Assembly (NCBI RefSeq): GCF_011440375.1
Contig: NZ_JAAOIR010000002.1
Location: 186,001-250,000, forward strand
From: Halorubellus sp. JP-L1
Lineage (GTDB): Archaea > Halobacteriota > Halobacteria > Halobacteriales > Natrialbaceae
Direction of reading: 5' to 3'
Length of the DNA: 64,000 nt
Shown piece after piece: positions 27,921 through 35,598 of the stretch. The translations under genes were made by a program, and so were the position numbers. Position 1 is the first letter of the stretch. Each line of letters opens with the position of its first letter. Under the pieces are notes generated by a model. That model saw only the letters and a program-made list of their open reading frames with translations, was not told the origin of the DNA and ran no database searches.

Positions 27921-27940
27921 CGTGAGAGCTTGCTCTCACG
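27921..27940. repeat. perfect 9-bp inverted repeat
   Basis: The arms cgtgagagc and gctctcacg are separated by tt. It would form a very tight hairpin in the gene-free stretch after tRNA-His. Confidence 0.6.
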
Positions 27941-28070
27941 TGCTCCCGCTCGGCAGGCTCACGGGAACCTCGCACGGTATCGACGCGACGGTGCTCGCCG
28001 TCGCTCGCACCGTCGTGACACCGCGCGCCAGCCGGCGGTCGAACGCGACACGCCACCCACTAGCCGGGCC

Positions 28071-28106
28071 GCGCGAAGCGCGCGCGGAACTGCGCGCGCT
28101 TCGCGC
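28071..28106. repeat. perfect 15-bp inverted repeat, 6-nt loop
   Basis: The arms gcgcgaagcgcgcgc and gcgcgcgcttcgcgc are exact reverse complements around loop ggaact. It has by far the strongest potential hairpin in the window and lies in DNA without genes. It could be a structured RNA, a miniature element end pair or a block to transcription. Confidence 0.75.
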
Positions 28107-28419
28107 AGGGGGAGGGCAGGGCGCGGTGCGGTCGCGGAAGCGGTGGGTGGGACTGAAAGGGGCGGCGCGGTCGGGCGGCGTCGCGAAGTAAGCACCGCAG
28201 CGAAGCGAGGAGCACAGCGAGCGAGGGCGCCCGACCGCGCCGGGGCTTTCTGGTCGTTCGCGGTGCGGTGGTCGGAGAGGTGAGAGCGTGGAGCGTTCTG
28301 AGCGTTGGCGGTGGCTCTGACAGTCACGAACCGGTGTGGTCGCGATGCTAGCCGGCGTGGGGTGTGGTATCGTGAACGCGAACGATTTTTCTTCGCGCGG
28401 ACGGTATCACGTCGTAATA

Positions 28420-28875
28420 GTGGCGATCACGGACAAGATCTACGTCAAGAACCACCGGCAGTTGTCGTCGCAGCTCGACACGAACATCCCGAAGGGGGCG
28501 TTCAAGGGGGCGACGCTGGACATCCTCTTCCAGGGCGGTGGGTTGGAGAAGCTCGACGAGGCGACTCGGGATCGGGTGCTGGACTTCGCGAGCGACTTCC
28601 TCGATTGTGCGTGTGACAACAATCCCTACTGTGGGCACCCCGAGCGGAAGTTCATCACGTACCTCCTGGAACTGCGTGCGCAAGGCCTCGGGCCGAGCGC
28701 GATCGTGGACGTGATGAGTGACGACTACATGCTGTACGCGTACGAGGGCGACATTCTCTCCTTCCTCGACCAGAGCGTGCGCACGCTCGAAGCCGCCGAA
28801 GAACTCGCGTCCGTCGACGGCCGCGACGACGCCCGCGACCGCATGCGATCCGCCAAACGAAACCTCTCCGGGTAG
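28420..28875 (+). CDS. DUF5814-like conserved archaeal protein
   Basis: 151-aa protein with GTG start at 28420 giving VAITDKIYVKNHRQLSSQLD; the longer frame upstream is not family-like. Four Cys and a His in DCACDNNPYCGHPERKF suggest a small zinc or metal site near residues 65-80. It resembles the DUF5814 domain also found fused to archaeal superfamily 2 helicases, so a nucleic-acid role is possible. Family number from memory; the gene itself is clear. Confidence 0.75.
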   Translation: MAITDKIYVKNHRQLSSQLDTNIPKGAFKGATLDILFQGGGLEKLDEATRDRVLDFASDFLDCACDNNPYCGHPERKFITYLLELRAQGLGPSAIVDVMSDDYMLYAYEGDILSFLDQSVRTLEAAEELASVDGRDDARDRMRSAKRNLSG

Positions 28876-28921
28876 AAGCAGCCCGCCAGTTCAGCCGGTC
28901 GATCCATCCACGACAGTCACG

Positions 28922-29341
28922 TCAGTTGACGTACGGTGTCTCGTCGTCGTCCTCTTCGCCGTCGCCGCCGTCGAGTTCGTCGAGGTGGATGACGTCCTCG
29001 CCGGGGTCTTCTTCGACTTGCTCGCGGAGCTTCGTCACGTACTGCTTGTACTCGTCGAGCTGGTCGCGGAGGTGGTCGGCCTCGAGTTCCAGGCGCTCGT
29101 GCTCGCGCACGAAGCTCTTCGGGACCGTGACCTTCGGCGGCCACTCCTCGTCGCCGGCTTCGCTCTCGTCGACTTCGTGCTCGGGGACGACCGCGACCTG
29201 GCCGTCGTGCGCGACGAGCATGTCGACGTAGTCCCGGAACACCGCCGAGAGCGAGATGTCGCGCTCCTCGGCGATGTCCTGGAGCGTCTCGAACGCGTCC
29301 TCGTTCACGCGGAACGAGATCGTCTTGTTCTTGTTCCCCAT
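28922..29341 (-). CDS. ribbon-helix-helix-like DNA-binding protein with coiled coil
   Basis: 139 aa. The N-terminal 45 residues (NKTISFRVNEDAFETLQDIA, then SLSAVFRDYVDML) fit a ribbon-helix-helix (CopG/Arc) DNA-binding domain. Residues 80-115 form a coiled coil (EHERLELEADHLRDQLDEY), and the tail is highly acidic. It is probably a dimeric transcription factor. On its own strand, ttaagtatttg-type AT sequence lies 30-40 nt upstream (29371-29381) and could be its TATA box. Confidence 0.75.
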   Translation of the reverse strand: MGNKNKTISFRVNEDAFETLQDIAEERDISLSAVFRDYVDMLVAHDGQVAVVPEHEVDESEAGDEEWPPKVTVPKSFVREHERLELEADHLRDQLDEYKQYVTKLREQVEEDPGEDVIHLDELDGGDGEEDDDETPYVN

Positions 29342-29446
29342 CGTTCAGGAGAACTATCTCGCTCACGCACTTAAGTATTTGTCAGACGCTCGCACGGACC
29401 GCGTGCGTCCGAAAGAGAACCGCGTCCTGCCCGGCTGGCCGGCGGC

Positions 29447-29524
29447 GAACGGAGTCGGTACCGGCCGACGTCGAACGGAGTCGGTACCGGCCGGCGTCGA
29501 ACGGAGTCGGTACCGGCCGGCGTC
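29447..29524. repeat. 26-bp x 3 tandem repeat after rpap3
   Basis: Three units, 29447-29472, 29473-29498 and 29499-29524, read gaacggagtcggtaccggcc plus ggcgtc (gacgtc in the first). Each contains the palindrome ccggtaccgg only in shortened form (cggtaccg). The array ends 2 bp from the rpap3 stop codon. Confidence 0.9.
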
Positions 29525-29526
29525 GG

Positions 29527-30126
29527 TCAGGCCGTCGCTTCCGGCTCCGCGTCCTCGACGTCGCCGGCGATCGACTCGAGCGCCTCGACGACCTCGCGCC
29601 GGTACGTCTCGACGGCGGTATCGTACTCGTCGCGAGCCATCCCGCCGTACTCGTTCGTCTCGTCCTCGAACGCCTCGATCCGGTCGAGCGTGCGTTCGGC
29701 GGTCTCGACGATCCAGCGCTCGCGCGACGTCTCGTCGCTCGCCGAGATGGACTCGGGTCGCAGCGAGACGTTCACGTTCCCGTCGTCGGTCTCGAACGTC
29801 GACGGCTTCCCGACCACCGCGACGTACTCCGGCGCCTCGGCGTCCCGGAGGAACGCGGTCGCCTCGGGCTGGTACTGGCCCGCGTACACGAAGAAGGTCC
29901 CCGTCGGACCGACCACGCGACCACGCCAGTACTCGGACTCGTCACCGATGTCCTCGGTCTCCGTCAGGGTGCCGACGACGAACACGCGATTCGCGCGATC
30001 GCCCGTGGGGAGGAGCGCGAAGTTCGGCGCTCGCTCGTCGTCGGACTCCTTGAACGTGAACGTTGCGTCGTTGAACTCGCGTGCGAAGACGCGCTTGGCG
30101 ACTTCGCGAGTGGGTGCCTGACTCAT
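29527..30126 (-). CDS. rpap3: RPA-associated protein
   Basis: 199-aa partner of the single-stranded DNA-binding protein RPA (COG3390 type). An OB-fold-like N-terminal half (ANRVFVVGTLTETEDIGDES, GPTGTFFVYAGQY) is followed by a helical half. It starts one base after the rpa stop, so the two are one operon. In Haloferax the corresponding pair is rpa3-rpap3, whose products form a complex. The 3' end is followed by a tandem repeat. Confidence 0.9.
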   Translation of the reverse strand: MSQAPTREVAKRVFAREFNDATFTFKESDDERAPNFALLPTGDRANRVFVVGTLTETEDIGDESEYWRGRVVGPTGTFFVYAGQYQPEATAFLRDAEAPEYVAVVGKPSTFETDDGNVNVSLRPESISASDETSRERWIVETAERTLDRIEAFEDETNEYGGMARDEYDTAVETYRREVVEALESIAGDVEDAEPEATA

Positions 30127-30127
30127 G

Positions 30128-31069
30128 TCACATCGACCTCGCGCGGATCAGCGCGGGCGCTGGATCGACCGGTTCGGTGAGTGCCTCGACGTCGTCCGCG
30201 AGCACGTACCGACCGAACGTCGGCCCGCTCACGCGGTAGTACGTCCCGATGACGAGGTCGCGGATCTCGTCCGCGACGACGGTCGTGTCGAGCGCGTCCA
30301 TCGCCATGTCCTTCGCTTCCTCGAGCGAGATGTCGGTGATGGCTTCGGTCGTCTCCTTGTCGAAGATGACCTCGTGCGCGTCGACGCCGTCGTCGACGAC
30401 GCCCTTGATGCGGAGGTCGAACTCGCCCTCGACCTCGCCGTGCTCGTTGCAGCGGCCGTTCTGGAGGACGCGCGTGCAGTCGTCCTCGGGGCAGCGCTTG
30501 ATGAGTCCGCTCCCGGACTGCATCGCGACGAGCGCGCCCTCGACGGTCGTCGAGTCGTCGCCGACCTCGAGGTCGGTGTCGAGTTTCTCGATGGTGGTCG
30601 TCCGGTTCAGCTTCACGGAGTACGAGCCCTCGTACTCGTCGGTAACGAGGTTCCCGAGGTCGTACACTGCGCCCTCCTCCAATTTGGGGAGGTCGCTGGA
30701 CGCGAACGCGGTGAACTTGATGGTGCCGGACTCGTCGCCGAGCAGGCCGACTTGGGCGACCGCGTCGCTGCGGGGGTCCCAGAGGTCGACGACCTTCGCG
30801 GTGACGTCGATCCATCGTTCGTCCTCCTCGACGTCGGCGACCTGGACGTGGTCGTTCGAGCCGCCGGCGCCGCCGCCACCGAGCGCGTCGCGCTCCATGC
30901 CGGCTTCGTCGAGGTAGTGACTCGTCACCGAGCGCCGTGCCTCGTCGAGCGGCACTTTGTACTCGCCGACGAGCGTCTGGAGGCGCTCCTCGACGGCGTC
31001 GACGCTGACGTCGATGTGGTCCGAGAACTGTTCGTGTATGTCTTCGGCGTGGTCTCGCAGATCGCTCAT
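30128..31069 (-). CDS. rpa3: replication protein A (RPA3 type)
   Basis: 313-aa single-stranded DNA-binding protein for replication and repair. After a helical N-terminus (1-60) it has an OB fold (WIDVTAKVVDLWDPRSDAVA, VGLLGDESGTIKFTAF) and then a zinc finger, RCPEDDCTRVLQNGRCNEHG. The length matches haloarchaeal RPA3 (about 311 aa) rather than the longer RPA1 or RPA2, and the rpap partner follows. Start at ATG 31069 (MSDLRDHAEDIHEQFSDHID). Confidence 0.93.
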   Translation of the reverse strand: MSDLRDHAEDIHEQFSDHIDVSVDAVEERLQTLVGEYKVPLDEARRSVTSHYLDEAGMERDALGGGGAGGSNDHVQVADVEEDERWIDVTAKVVDLWDPRSDAVAQVGLLGDESGTIKFTAFASSDLPKLEEGAVYDLGNLVTDEYEGSYSVKLNRTTTIEKLDTDLEVGDDSTTVEGALVAMQSGSGLIKRCPEDDCTRVLQNGRCNEHGEVEGEFDLRIKGVVDDGVDAHEVIFDKETTEAITDISLEEAKDMAMDALDTTVVADEIRDLVIGTYYRVSGPTFGRYVLADDVEALTEPVDPAPALIRARSM

Positions 31070-31129
31070 TGTGGGTTCCTGTCTCCGCGTGTGTTTCGTG
31101 GGAGACGTATCGACGTTCGCGCCCGATAG

Positions 31130-31137
31130 TATTTAAA
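31130..31137 (-). promoter_or_regulatory. TATA box of rpa3-rpap3
   Basis: On the minus strand this reads tttaaata, a strong haloarchaeal TATA box, 61-68 nt before the rpa3 ATG. That predicts a start site near 31105 and a leader of about 35 nt. Confidence 0.6.
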
Positions 31138-31192
31138 CTGTCGTGAGCGGAGTGGAAGTGAAACCGCGCCCGTGCTCCTGGACGCACACGTA

Positions 31193-31213
31193 ACTACATT
31201 TATACGAATATAT
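31193..31213 (+). promoter_or_regulatory. upstream motif shared with the MFS gene (copy 1)
   Basis: The sequence actacatttatacgaatata recurs, apart from a 2-bp deletion, before the MFS gene at 32715-32732 (actacattacgaatatat). The shared core is tacgaatatat. Here it lies about 65-85 nt before the HMG-CoA synthase ATG, upstream of its TATA box. Confidence 0.45.
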
Positions 31214-31244
31214 CCAGTGGCGTGGCGTGCATGAGACAAGAAAA

Positions 31245-31254
31245 GATATTTAAT
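31245..31254 (+). promoter_or_regulatory. TATA box of HMG-CoA synthase gene
   Basis: The sequence gatatttaat lies 23-32 nt before the ATG at 31277, predicting a leaderless transcript. Confidence 0.6.
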
Positions 31255-31276
31255 CTAATAGCTTGACGGCTTATTC

Positions 31277-32614
31277 ATGTCCTCCATCGGTATTGATGCA
31301 GTCGAGATCTGGAGTGGAAAGCTCGAACTCGAACTCACGACCACCTTCGCCGACGAGAAGGGAGACGACCCCGAGAAGTACGCGGACGGACTCGGACTGC
31401 ACGCCAGTTCCCTCCCGGACGCGTACGAGGACATCGTGACCATGGGCGCGAACGCCGCTCACCGGCTCATGGAACGGGAGGGGATCACGCCCGACGACGT
31501 CGGCCGGATCGACGTGGCGACGGAGTCGAGTTTCGACAACTCGAAACCGGTCTCGACGTACATCGCGGGGTGTCTCGAGGAGGTGTACGACGGTGACTTC
31601 CATCACGCGAACAAGGGCGAGCGGAAGTTCGCGTGCATCGCGGGCACGCAGAGCCTCGACGACGCGTACAACTGGATTCGTGCGGGTCGCAACCGCGGAC
31701 GGGCCGCACTGGTCGTCGCGACCGACACGGCCCTCTACGAGCGCGGCGACCCCGGGGAGGCGACCCAGGGTGCGGGCGCCATCGCGATGCTCGTCGACGA
31801 GGATCCCTCGCTGGTGGAACTCTCGGCAGCGCAGGGGTACGGGAGCGCGGACGAGACGGACTTCCTGAAGCCCAACCAGCAGTTCCCGAGCGTCGACGGG
31901 AAGCGCTCCGTGCAGGTCTACCTCGACCGCATGCTCGAGGCCGGACAGCAACTCGAGGCGCAGACGGCGTCGGTCCATCCGACGGACTTCGCGTACATTC
32001 CCTTCCACACGCCGTTCCCGGGCATGGTCCGGAAGGTGGCGCTGCTGGGCTTCCGGCACACCGTCCGTGGGACGGAGATGGAGGACGCGCTCGCCGACGA
32101 CATCGGGTTCCAGCCCCGCGAGGCCGAGTTCGACGACCGAGATGCCTACGAGACGGCCATCCGAGAGTACATGGACGAGCTCCGGGAGACCGACGCGTAC
32201 GAGGCGTGGTACGCCGATCGCATCGAACCGACGCTCGCGCTCTCGCGCGAGGTGGGGAACTGGTACACGGGCTCCGTCCACGTCGCCCGGGTGAGCGCAC
32301 TCCTCGACGCACATTCGGCGGGCGAGGACCTCGCCGGTGACCGACTGCTCGTCGGATCCTACGGGAGTGGCGCACAGGCGGAGATGCACGCCGAGACCGT
32401 GATGGACGGGTGGCAGGACGCGATCCGCGAGGTAACAATCGACGACCAGATCGCGAACCGATACGAGCTCTCCTTCGACGAGTACGAGTCGATCCACGAC
32501 GTTCACAACTACGAAAAGGACGTTCCTCGGACTCGATTCACGACGCCGTCGGCGGAGTTCGTCTTCGACGGGTGGGGGCCGATGGGCGAACGCCAGTACC
32601 GATTCGTCGAGTGA
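31277..32614 (+). CDS. hmgB: hydroxymethylglutaryl-CoA synthase
   Basis: Condenses acetyl-CoA with acetoacetyl-CoA to HMG-CoA, the entry to the mevalonate route for archaeal lipids and carotenoids. 445 aa. The catalytic triad is clear: Glu83 in VATESSFDNSKP, Cys120 in KFACIAGTQSL and His244 in IPFHTPFPGM. Length and the C-terminal GWGPMGERQYRFV fit the haloarchaeal enzyme. It is followed by a same-strand MFS transporter (155-bp gap) with its own TATA box and a shared upstream motif. No thiolase or HMG-CoA reductase is adjacent. Confidence 0.97.
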   Translation: MSSIGIDAVEIWSGKLELELTTTFADEKGDDPEKYADGLGLHASSLPDAYEDIVTMGANAAHRLMEREGITPDDVGRIDVATESSFDNSKPVSTYIAGCLEEVYDGDFHHANKGERKFACIAGTQSLDDAYNWIRAGRNRGRAALVVATDTALYERGDPGEATQGAGAIAMLVDEDPSLVELSAAQGYGSADETDFLKPNQQFPSVDGKRSVQVYLDRMLEAGQQLEAQTASVHPTDFAYIPFHTPFPGMVRKVALLGFRHTVRGTEMEDALADDIGFQPREAEFDDRDAYETAIREYMDELRETDAYEAWYADRIEPTLALSREVGNWYTGSVHVARVSALLDAHSAGEDLAGDRLLVGSYGSGAQAEMHAETVMDGWQDAIREVTIDDQIANRYELSFDEYESIHDVHNYEKDVPRTRFTTPSAEFVFDGWGPMGERQYRFVE

Positions 32615-32714
32615 CCGCCGCTCGGGTGGTTCGCTCCGGGCGACTCTCGCCCCCCCCACGTCCTTGCAGTCGTGACAGGAGGCATCGTCCGCATCCCGTC
32701 TCACTTCACTAAAT

Positions 32715-32743
32715 ACTACATTACGAATATATAAGTATTTAAA
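32715..32743 (+). promoter_or_regulatory. MFS promoter: shared motif (copy 2) plus TATA box
   Basis: Copy 2 of the shared motif (actacattacgaatatat, 32715-32732) is followed at once by a TATA box, tatttaaa (32736-32743). The box lies 27-34 nt before the ATG at 32770. The layout supports a separate, probably leaderless transcript. Confidence 0.5.
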
Positions 32744-32769
32744 TTATGGCTTGAAAGGGGCTTCTAGGC

Positions 32770-33987
32770 ATGCTCCCTCCCGCGCTCCGTCCGCGACATT
32801 CGATGAAGTTCGGGCGGCTTGTCCTCGGAAATATCTCAGTATCACTCGGCTGGTGGTTCTCCTTCGTGACGCTCAGCAGCCGATTCGTCTTCGAAGACGG
32901 CATCAGCGCGCTCCCCGTCGCCGGCATCACGATCATCGGTCTCCTCCCGACCGTCGTCGTGAGTCCGCTCTCCGGAGTACTCGCGGATCGCGTCGACCGG
33001 CGGCAGTTGATGGTCGTGACGCAGGTACTCAGCGCAGTCGTCGCCGCCAGCTTCCTCGTGCTCGAGTCGTTGCCGACGCTGTACCTCGCGTTCTTCTGTC
33101 TCGCGTTGTTCGCGGAAGTGTTCAAGCCAGCGCAGCGCGCGATGGTGACCGAGCTCGTCGCGAGTTCGCGCCTCCTCAGGGCCAACGTCGTCCTCAAACT
33201 CACCTCGATGGTCGCCCCCGGGATCGCTGGCGTCGCGCTCGCTGCGTTCTCCCGCGAACTCTTGCTCGGGACCGTGGCCGCGCTCTACGTTGGGACGGCG
33301 ATCGTCCTCCTCGGACTACCGACGTCGACCGTCGATGCGGACCCGTCGACGCGGTTCTCCGCAGGATTCCTGAACGGCCTCCGACAGTTCTCGACCGCAC
33401 CCGTCTTGCTGCTGGTCACCGCAGTCAGCACCCTCGGGTACGGGACCATCGACGCGTACAAGACGCTCCTGCCGCTGTACGTCAGAGACGTCCTCCTGTT
33501 GGACCAGGCCACGTACGGCGTCCTGACCGCGGTGACGTCGTTCGGCGCGGTCGCGGGCGGACTCGCGATGTCGCACTACGAGGAGTCGATCACGGAGACG
33601 GTCGCACTCACGCTGACGCTCCCCGTCGCTGGCGCGAGCTTCCTGGCGCTCGTCGTCGCCCAGACGCTTCCCGTGGCGGTCGCCGCGAGCGCGGTCCTCG
33701 GCATCGCCGTCGCCATCGTCGTCTCGTGCGGGACGACCGTCGTCCAGCGGTACGGCGGCACGGAGTTCACCGGGCGACTCATCGGGCTCTACCGGAGCAT
33801 CAACAAGATCGGGCAGATAGTCGCGATGGCGGTGATGGGTGCACTGAGTAGCGCCACCGGCATCGCGAGGCTGTTCTTCGGGGCCGGGACCGTCCTCGTC
33901 GCCACCGGACTGGTCGCACTCGTCGTCATCTACCGCCAGCAGGGAGTGTTCGACGTCGATTCAGCCGTCACCCAGAACGCCGACTGA
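32770..33987 (+). CDS. MFS transporter
   Basis: 405-aa membrane protein of the major facilitator superfamily with about 11-12 hydrophobic helices. The loop 2-3 signature SGVLADRVDRRQLMVV is present. The general look (FKPAQRAMVTELV, GGTEFTGRLIGLYRSINKIG) is that of EntS/DHA3-like exporters. It lies between HMG-CoA synthase and a convergent prenyl diphosphate synthase gene. An isoprenoid-derived or lipophilic substrate is a guess from context only. Confidence 0.9.
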   Translation: MLPPALRPRHSMKFGRLVLGNISVSLGWWFSFVTLSSRFVFEDGISALPVAGITIIGLLPTVVVSPLSGVLADRVDRRQLMVVTQVLSAVVAASFLVLESLPTLYLAFFCLALFAEVFKPAQRAMVTELVASSRLLRANVVLKLTSMVAPGIAGVALAAFSRELLLGTVAALYVGTAIVLLGLPTSTVDADPSTRFSAGFLNGLRQFSTAPVLLLVTAVSTLGYGTIDAYKTLLPLYVRDVLLLDQATYGVLTAVTSFGAVAGGLAMSHYEESITETVALTLTLPVAGASFLALVVAQTLPVAVAASAVLGIAVAIVVSCGTTVVQRYGGTEFTGRLIGLYRSINKIGQIVAMAVMGALSSATGIARLFFGAGTVLVATGLVALVVIYRQQGVFDVDSAVTQNAD

Positions 33988-33992
33988 CGACC

Positions 33993-35057
33993 TCAGACGA
34001 CCCGCTCGACGGCGAACGCGGCGAACGCCTCCAGGTCCGCCATCGGTTCCGTCCGCAGGTCGAGTCCCTCGAGGTGACTACGGGCTCGGTCGCCGAACCG
34101 GATGGCCTGGTCGCGGGCGTACTCGACGCTCCCCGTCTCCCGCAGCACCGCGAGCGCGTCGGCGACGTCGTCGCGGTCCGGGTCGTCGTCGGCCAGCACC
34201 TCGCGGAGACGGCGTTCGTCGGCCGAATCCGCCTGCTCCAGCGCCGCGATCGTCAACAACGTCACCTTCCCTTCCTTGATGTCGTTCCCGAACTCCTTCC
34301 CGAAGGACCCGCCGTGCTCGGCGGCCGTCTCGACGTCGAGGACGTCGTCGCTGATCTGGAACGCGACGGCGACGTCCGTCGCGTACGCGCGGAGCGCCTC
34401 GCGGACGGCAGGCGGCTGGTTCGTGACGATTGCGGGAACGTCCGTCGAGAGCCGCGCGAGACTTCCCGTCTTCCGAGCGCTCATCTCCAGGTAGCTCGCC
34501 GGCGCCACCTCGGGGCGAGGCGACGAGTGCCAGTGGACGTCCATCCCTTGACCGACGTGGAGACTCATGAGTTCGGCCGTCAGGCGTCGGTAGAGTTCGC
34601 ACTGGGTCGCCGAGTCCAGGTCGGTCGCGGTCCGTTCGAGGAGGCGGAACGGGAGGAAGTAGAGGGCGTTGCCGGCGTTGAGGGCAACGTCCCGTCCGTA
34701 CTCGCGGTGGATCGTCGGACCGCCACGCCGTAGCGCGGCTTCGTCCTCGACGTCGTCGACCAGGAGCGAGCCGTTGTGAACGAGTTCCGGGATGCAAGCG
34801 TAGTCGAGGTGCGCTCTCGGTTCGGCGTCGAGCGCCTCGAAGCAGACGGCGGCGAGCACCGCGCGCCAGCGCTTCCCGCCACGATCCAGGAGGTCCCAGA
34901 CGGGGTCGGCGAGGGTCTCCTGGACGGCCGTCACGTCGTACTGCTCGCGGGCCGGGCCGATCCATTCCCGGAGGCACTCGTCGGTCACTGTGGGGGGAAG
35001 CACCGTTTCCAGTCGGTCGTCGATGGGTTCGCGCCATCGCTCGATTGGGGACCACAT
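33993..35057 (-). CDS. trans-prenyl diphosphate synthase (first of two in window)
   Basis: 354-aa all-helical E-type prenyltransferase. The first Asp-rich motif is DDVED (101-105) after HNGSLLV, and the second is DDVLD (237-241) after FQIS. ARKTGSLARL and FGKEFGNDIKEGKVTLLT are also typical. It would extend an allylic diphosphate with IPP; chain length cannot be fixed by eye. Its end is 5 bp from the MFS stop, convergent. An AT-rich aaaatatatccc lies close to its start on its own strand. It differs clearly from the second copy at 47.6 kb (280 aa). Confidence 0.93.
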   Translation of the reverse strand: MWSPIERWREPIDDRLETVLPPTVTDECLREWIGPAREQYDVTAVQETLADPVWDLLDRGGKRWRAVLAAVCFEALDAEPRAHLDYACIPELVHNGSLLVDDVEDEAALRRGGPTIHREYGRDVALNAGNALYFLPFRLLERTATDLDSATQCELYRRLTAELMSLHVGQGMDVHWHSSPRPEVAPASYLEMSARKTGSLARLSTDVPAIVTNQPPAVREALRAYATDVAVAFQISDDVLDVETAAEHGGSFGKEFGNDIKEGKVTLLTIAALEQADSADERRLREVLADDDPDRDDVADALAVLRETGSVEYARDQAIRFGDRARSHLEGLDLRTEPMADLEAFAAFAVERVV

Positions 35058-35304
35058 ACTGAGTGGGATATATTTTGGACCCTACTCTCCTTAAATCATT
35101 TCATACTATCTGGAATTTCGGTCCGCAGAAGCGTTCTAGTCGTTCGGTTTCGACGAATCTGCGAGCTGGCAATTCGAGGCCTCGGGGGACACCGACGTCG
35201 GCCCGTCTGTGGCCCGAACCGGCGACGAATCTGGCCGCACCAACGTACCTTAGTGGCTCGCGCCGCTACGATGGGACACCAATGCGAGCGCTCGTCTTCG
35301 AGGG

Positions 35305-35598
35305 GTGCCCGCGGTGAGCGACGACACAGACGACTCTGTCGGGCAGTTCATCCGCAAGACGCTCCGGTCGGCAGGCCGCCAGTACGCCAGGACCCGCGAG
35401 AGTTTCGCGACCGGGAAGCAGGTGAGCAAGCTTCCCCGCGACGAACACGGACGTGCGCGCATCGTCTGCCGCCTGCACGCAGAGAAGCGTGCAGTGGCGC
35501 TGGACGAGAACGGCGCCCCCGCCTGTTTCGATCCGGACCGCGTGGACTGCCAGGGCTGTCTCGAGGACATCGAGGACGGGCGGATAGAGACGTGGTGA
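35305..35598 (+). CDS. conserved haloarchaeal Cys-containing small protein
   Basis: Up to 97 aa from a GTG start; a second GTG 9 nt later (VSDDTDDSVGQF) is equally good. A helical N-terminus (FIRKTLRSAGRQYARTRESF) precedes a domain with four Cys (RIVCRLHAEKR, ACFD, DCQGC) that could bind zinc. I associate it with the haloarchaeal DUF7091 family, though the number is from memory. Its TGA overlaps the GTG of the sugar nucleotidyltransferase gene, so they are translationally coupled. Confidence 0.72.
   Translation: MPAVSDDTDDSVGQFIRKTLRSAGRQYARTRESFATGKQVSKLPRDEHGRARIVCRLHAEKRAVALDENGAPACFDPDRVDCQGCLEDIEDGRIETW

Larger units (their letters stand above)
27718..28419. other. 700-bp gene-free GC-rich stretch with hairpins
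   Basis: Located between tRNA-His and a DUF5814-like gene. Long open frames occur on both strands but have Arg/Ala/Ser-only composition typical of non-coding high-GC DNA. Several inverted repeats stand out, two of them perfect and listed separately. A third is gacggtgc...gcaccgtc near 27990. The stretch may hold a non-coding RNA, a miniature mobile element or remnants next to the tRNA; nothing in it identifies a gene. Confidence 0.5.

Noticed and set aside
27744-28283. Plus-strand frame of 179 codons after tRNA-His
   Set aside because: Composition is almost only Arg, Ala, Ser, Pro and Gly, it crosses the strong hairpins and it has no family motif.
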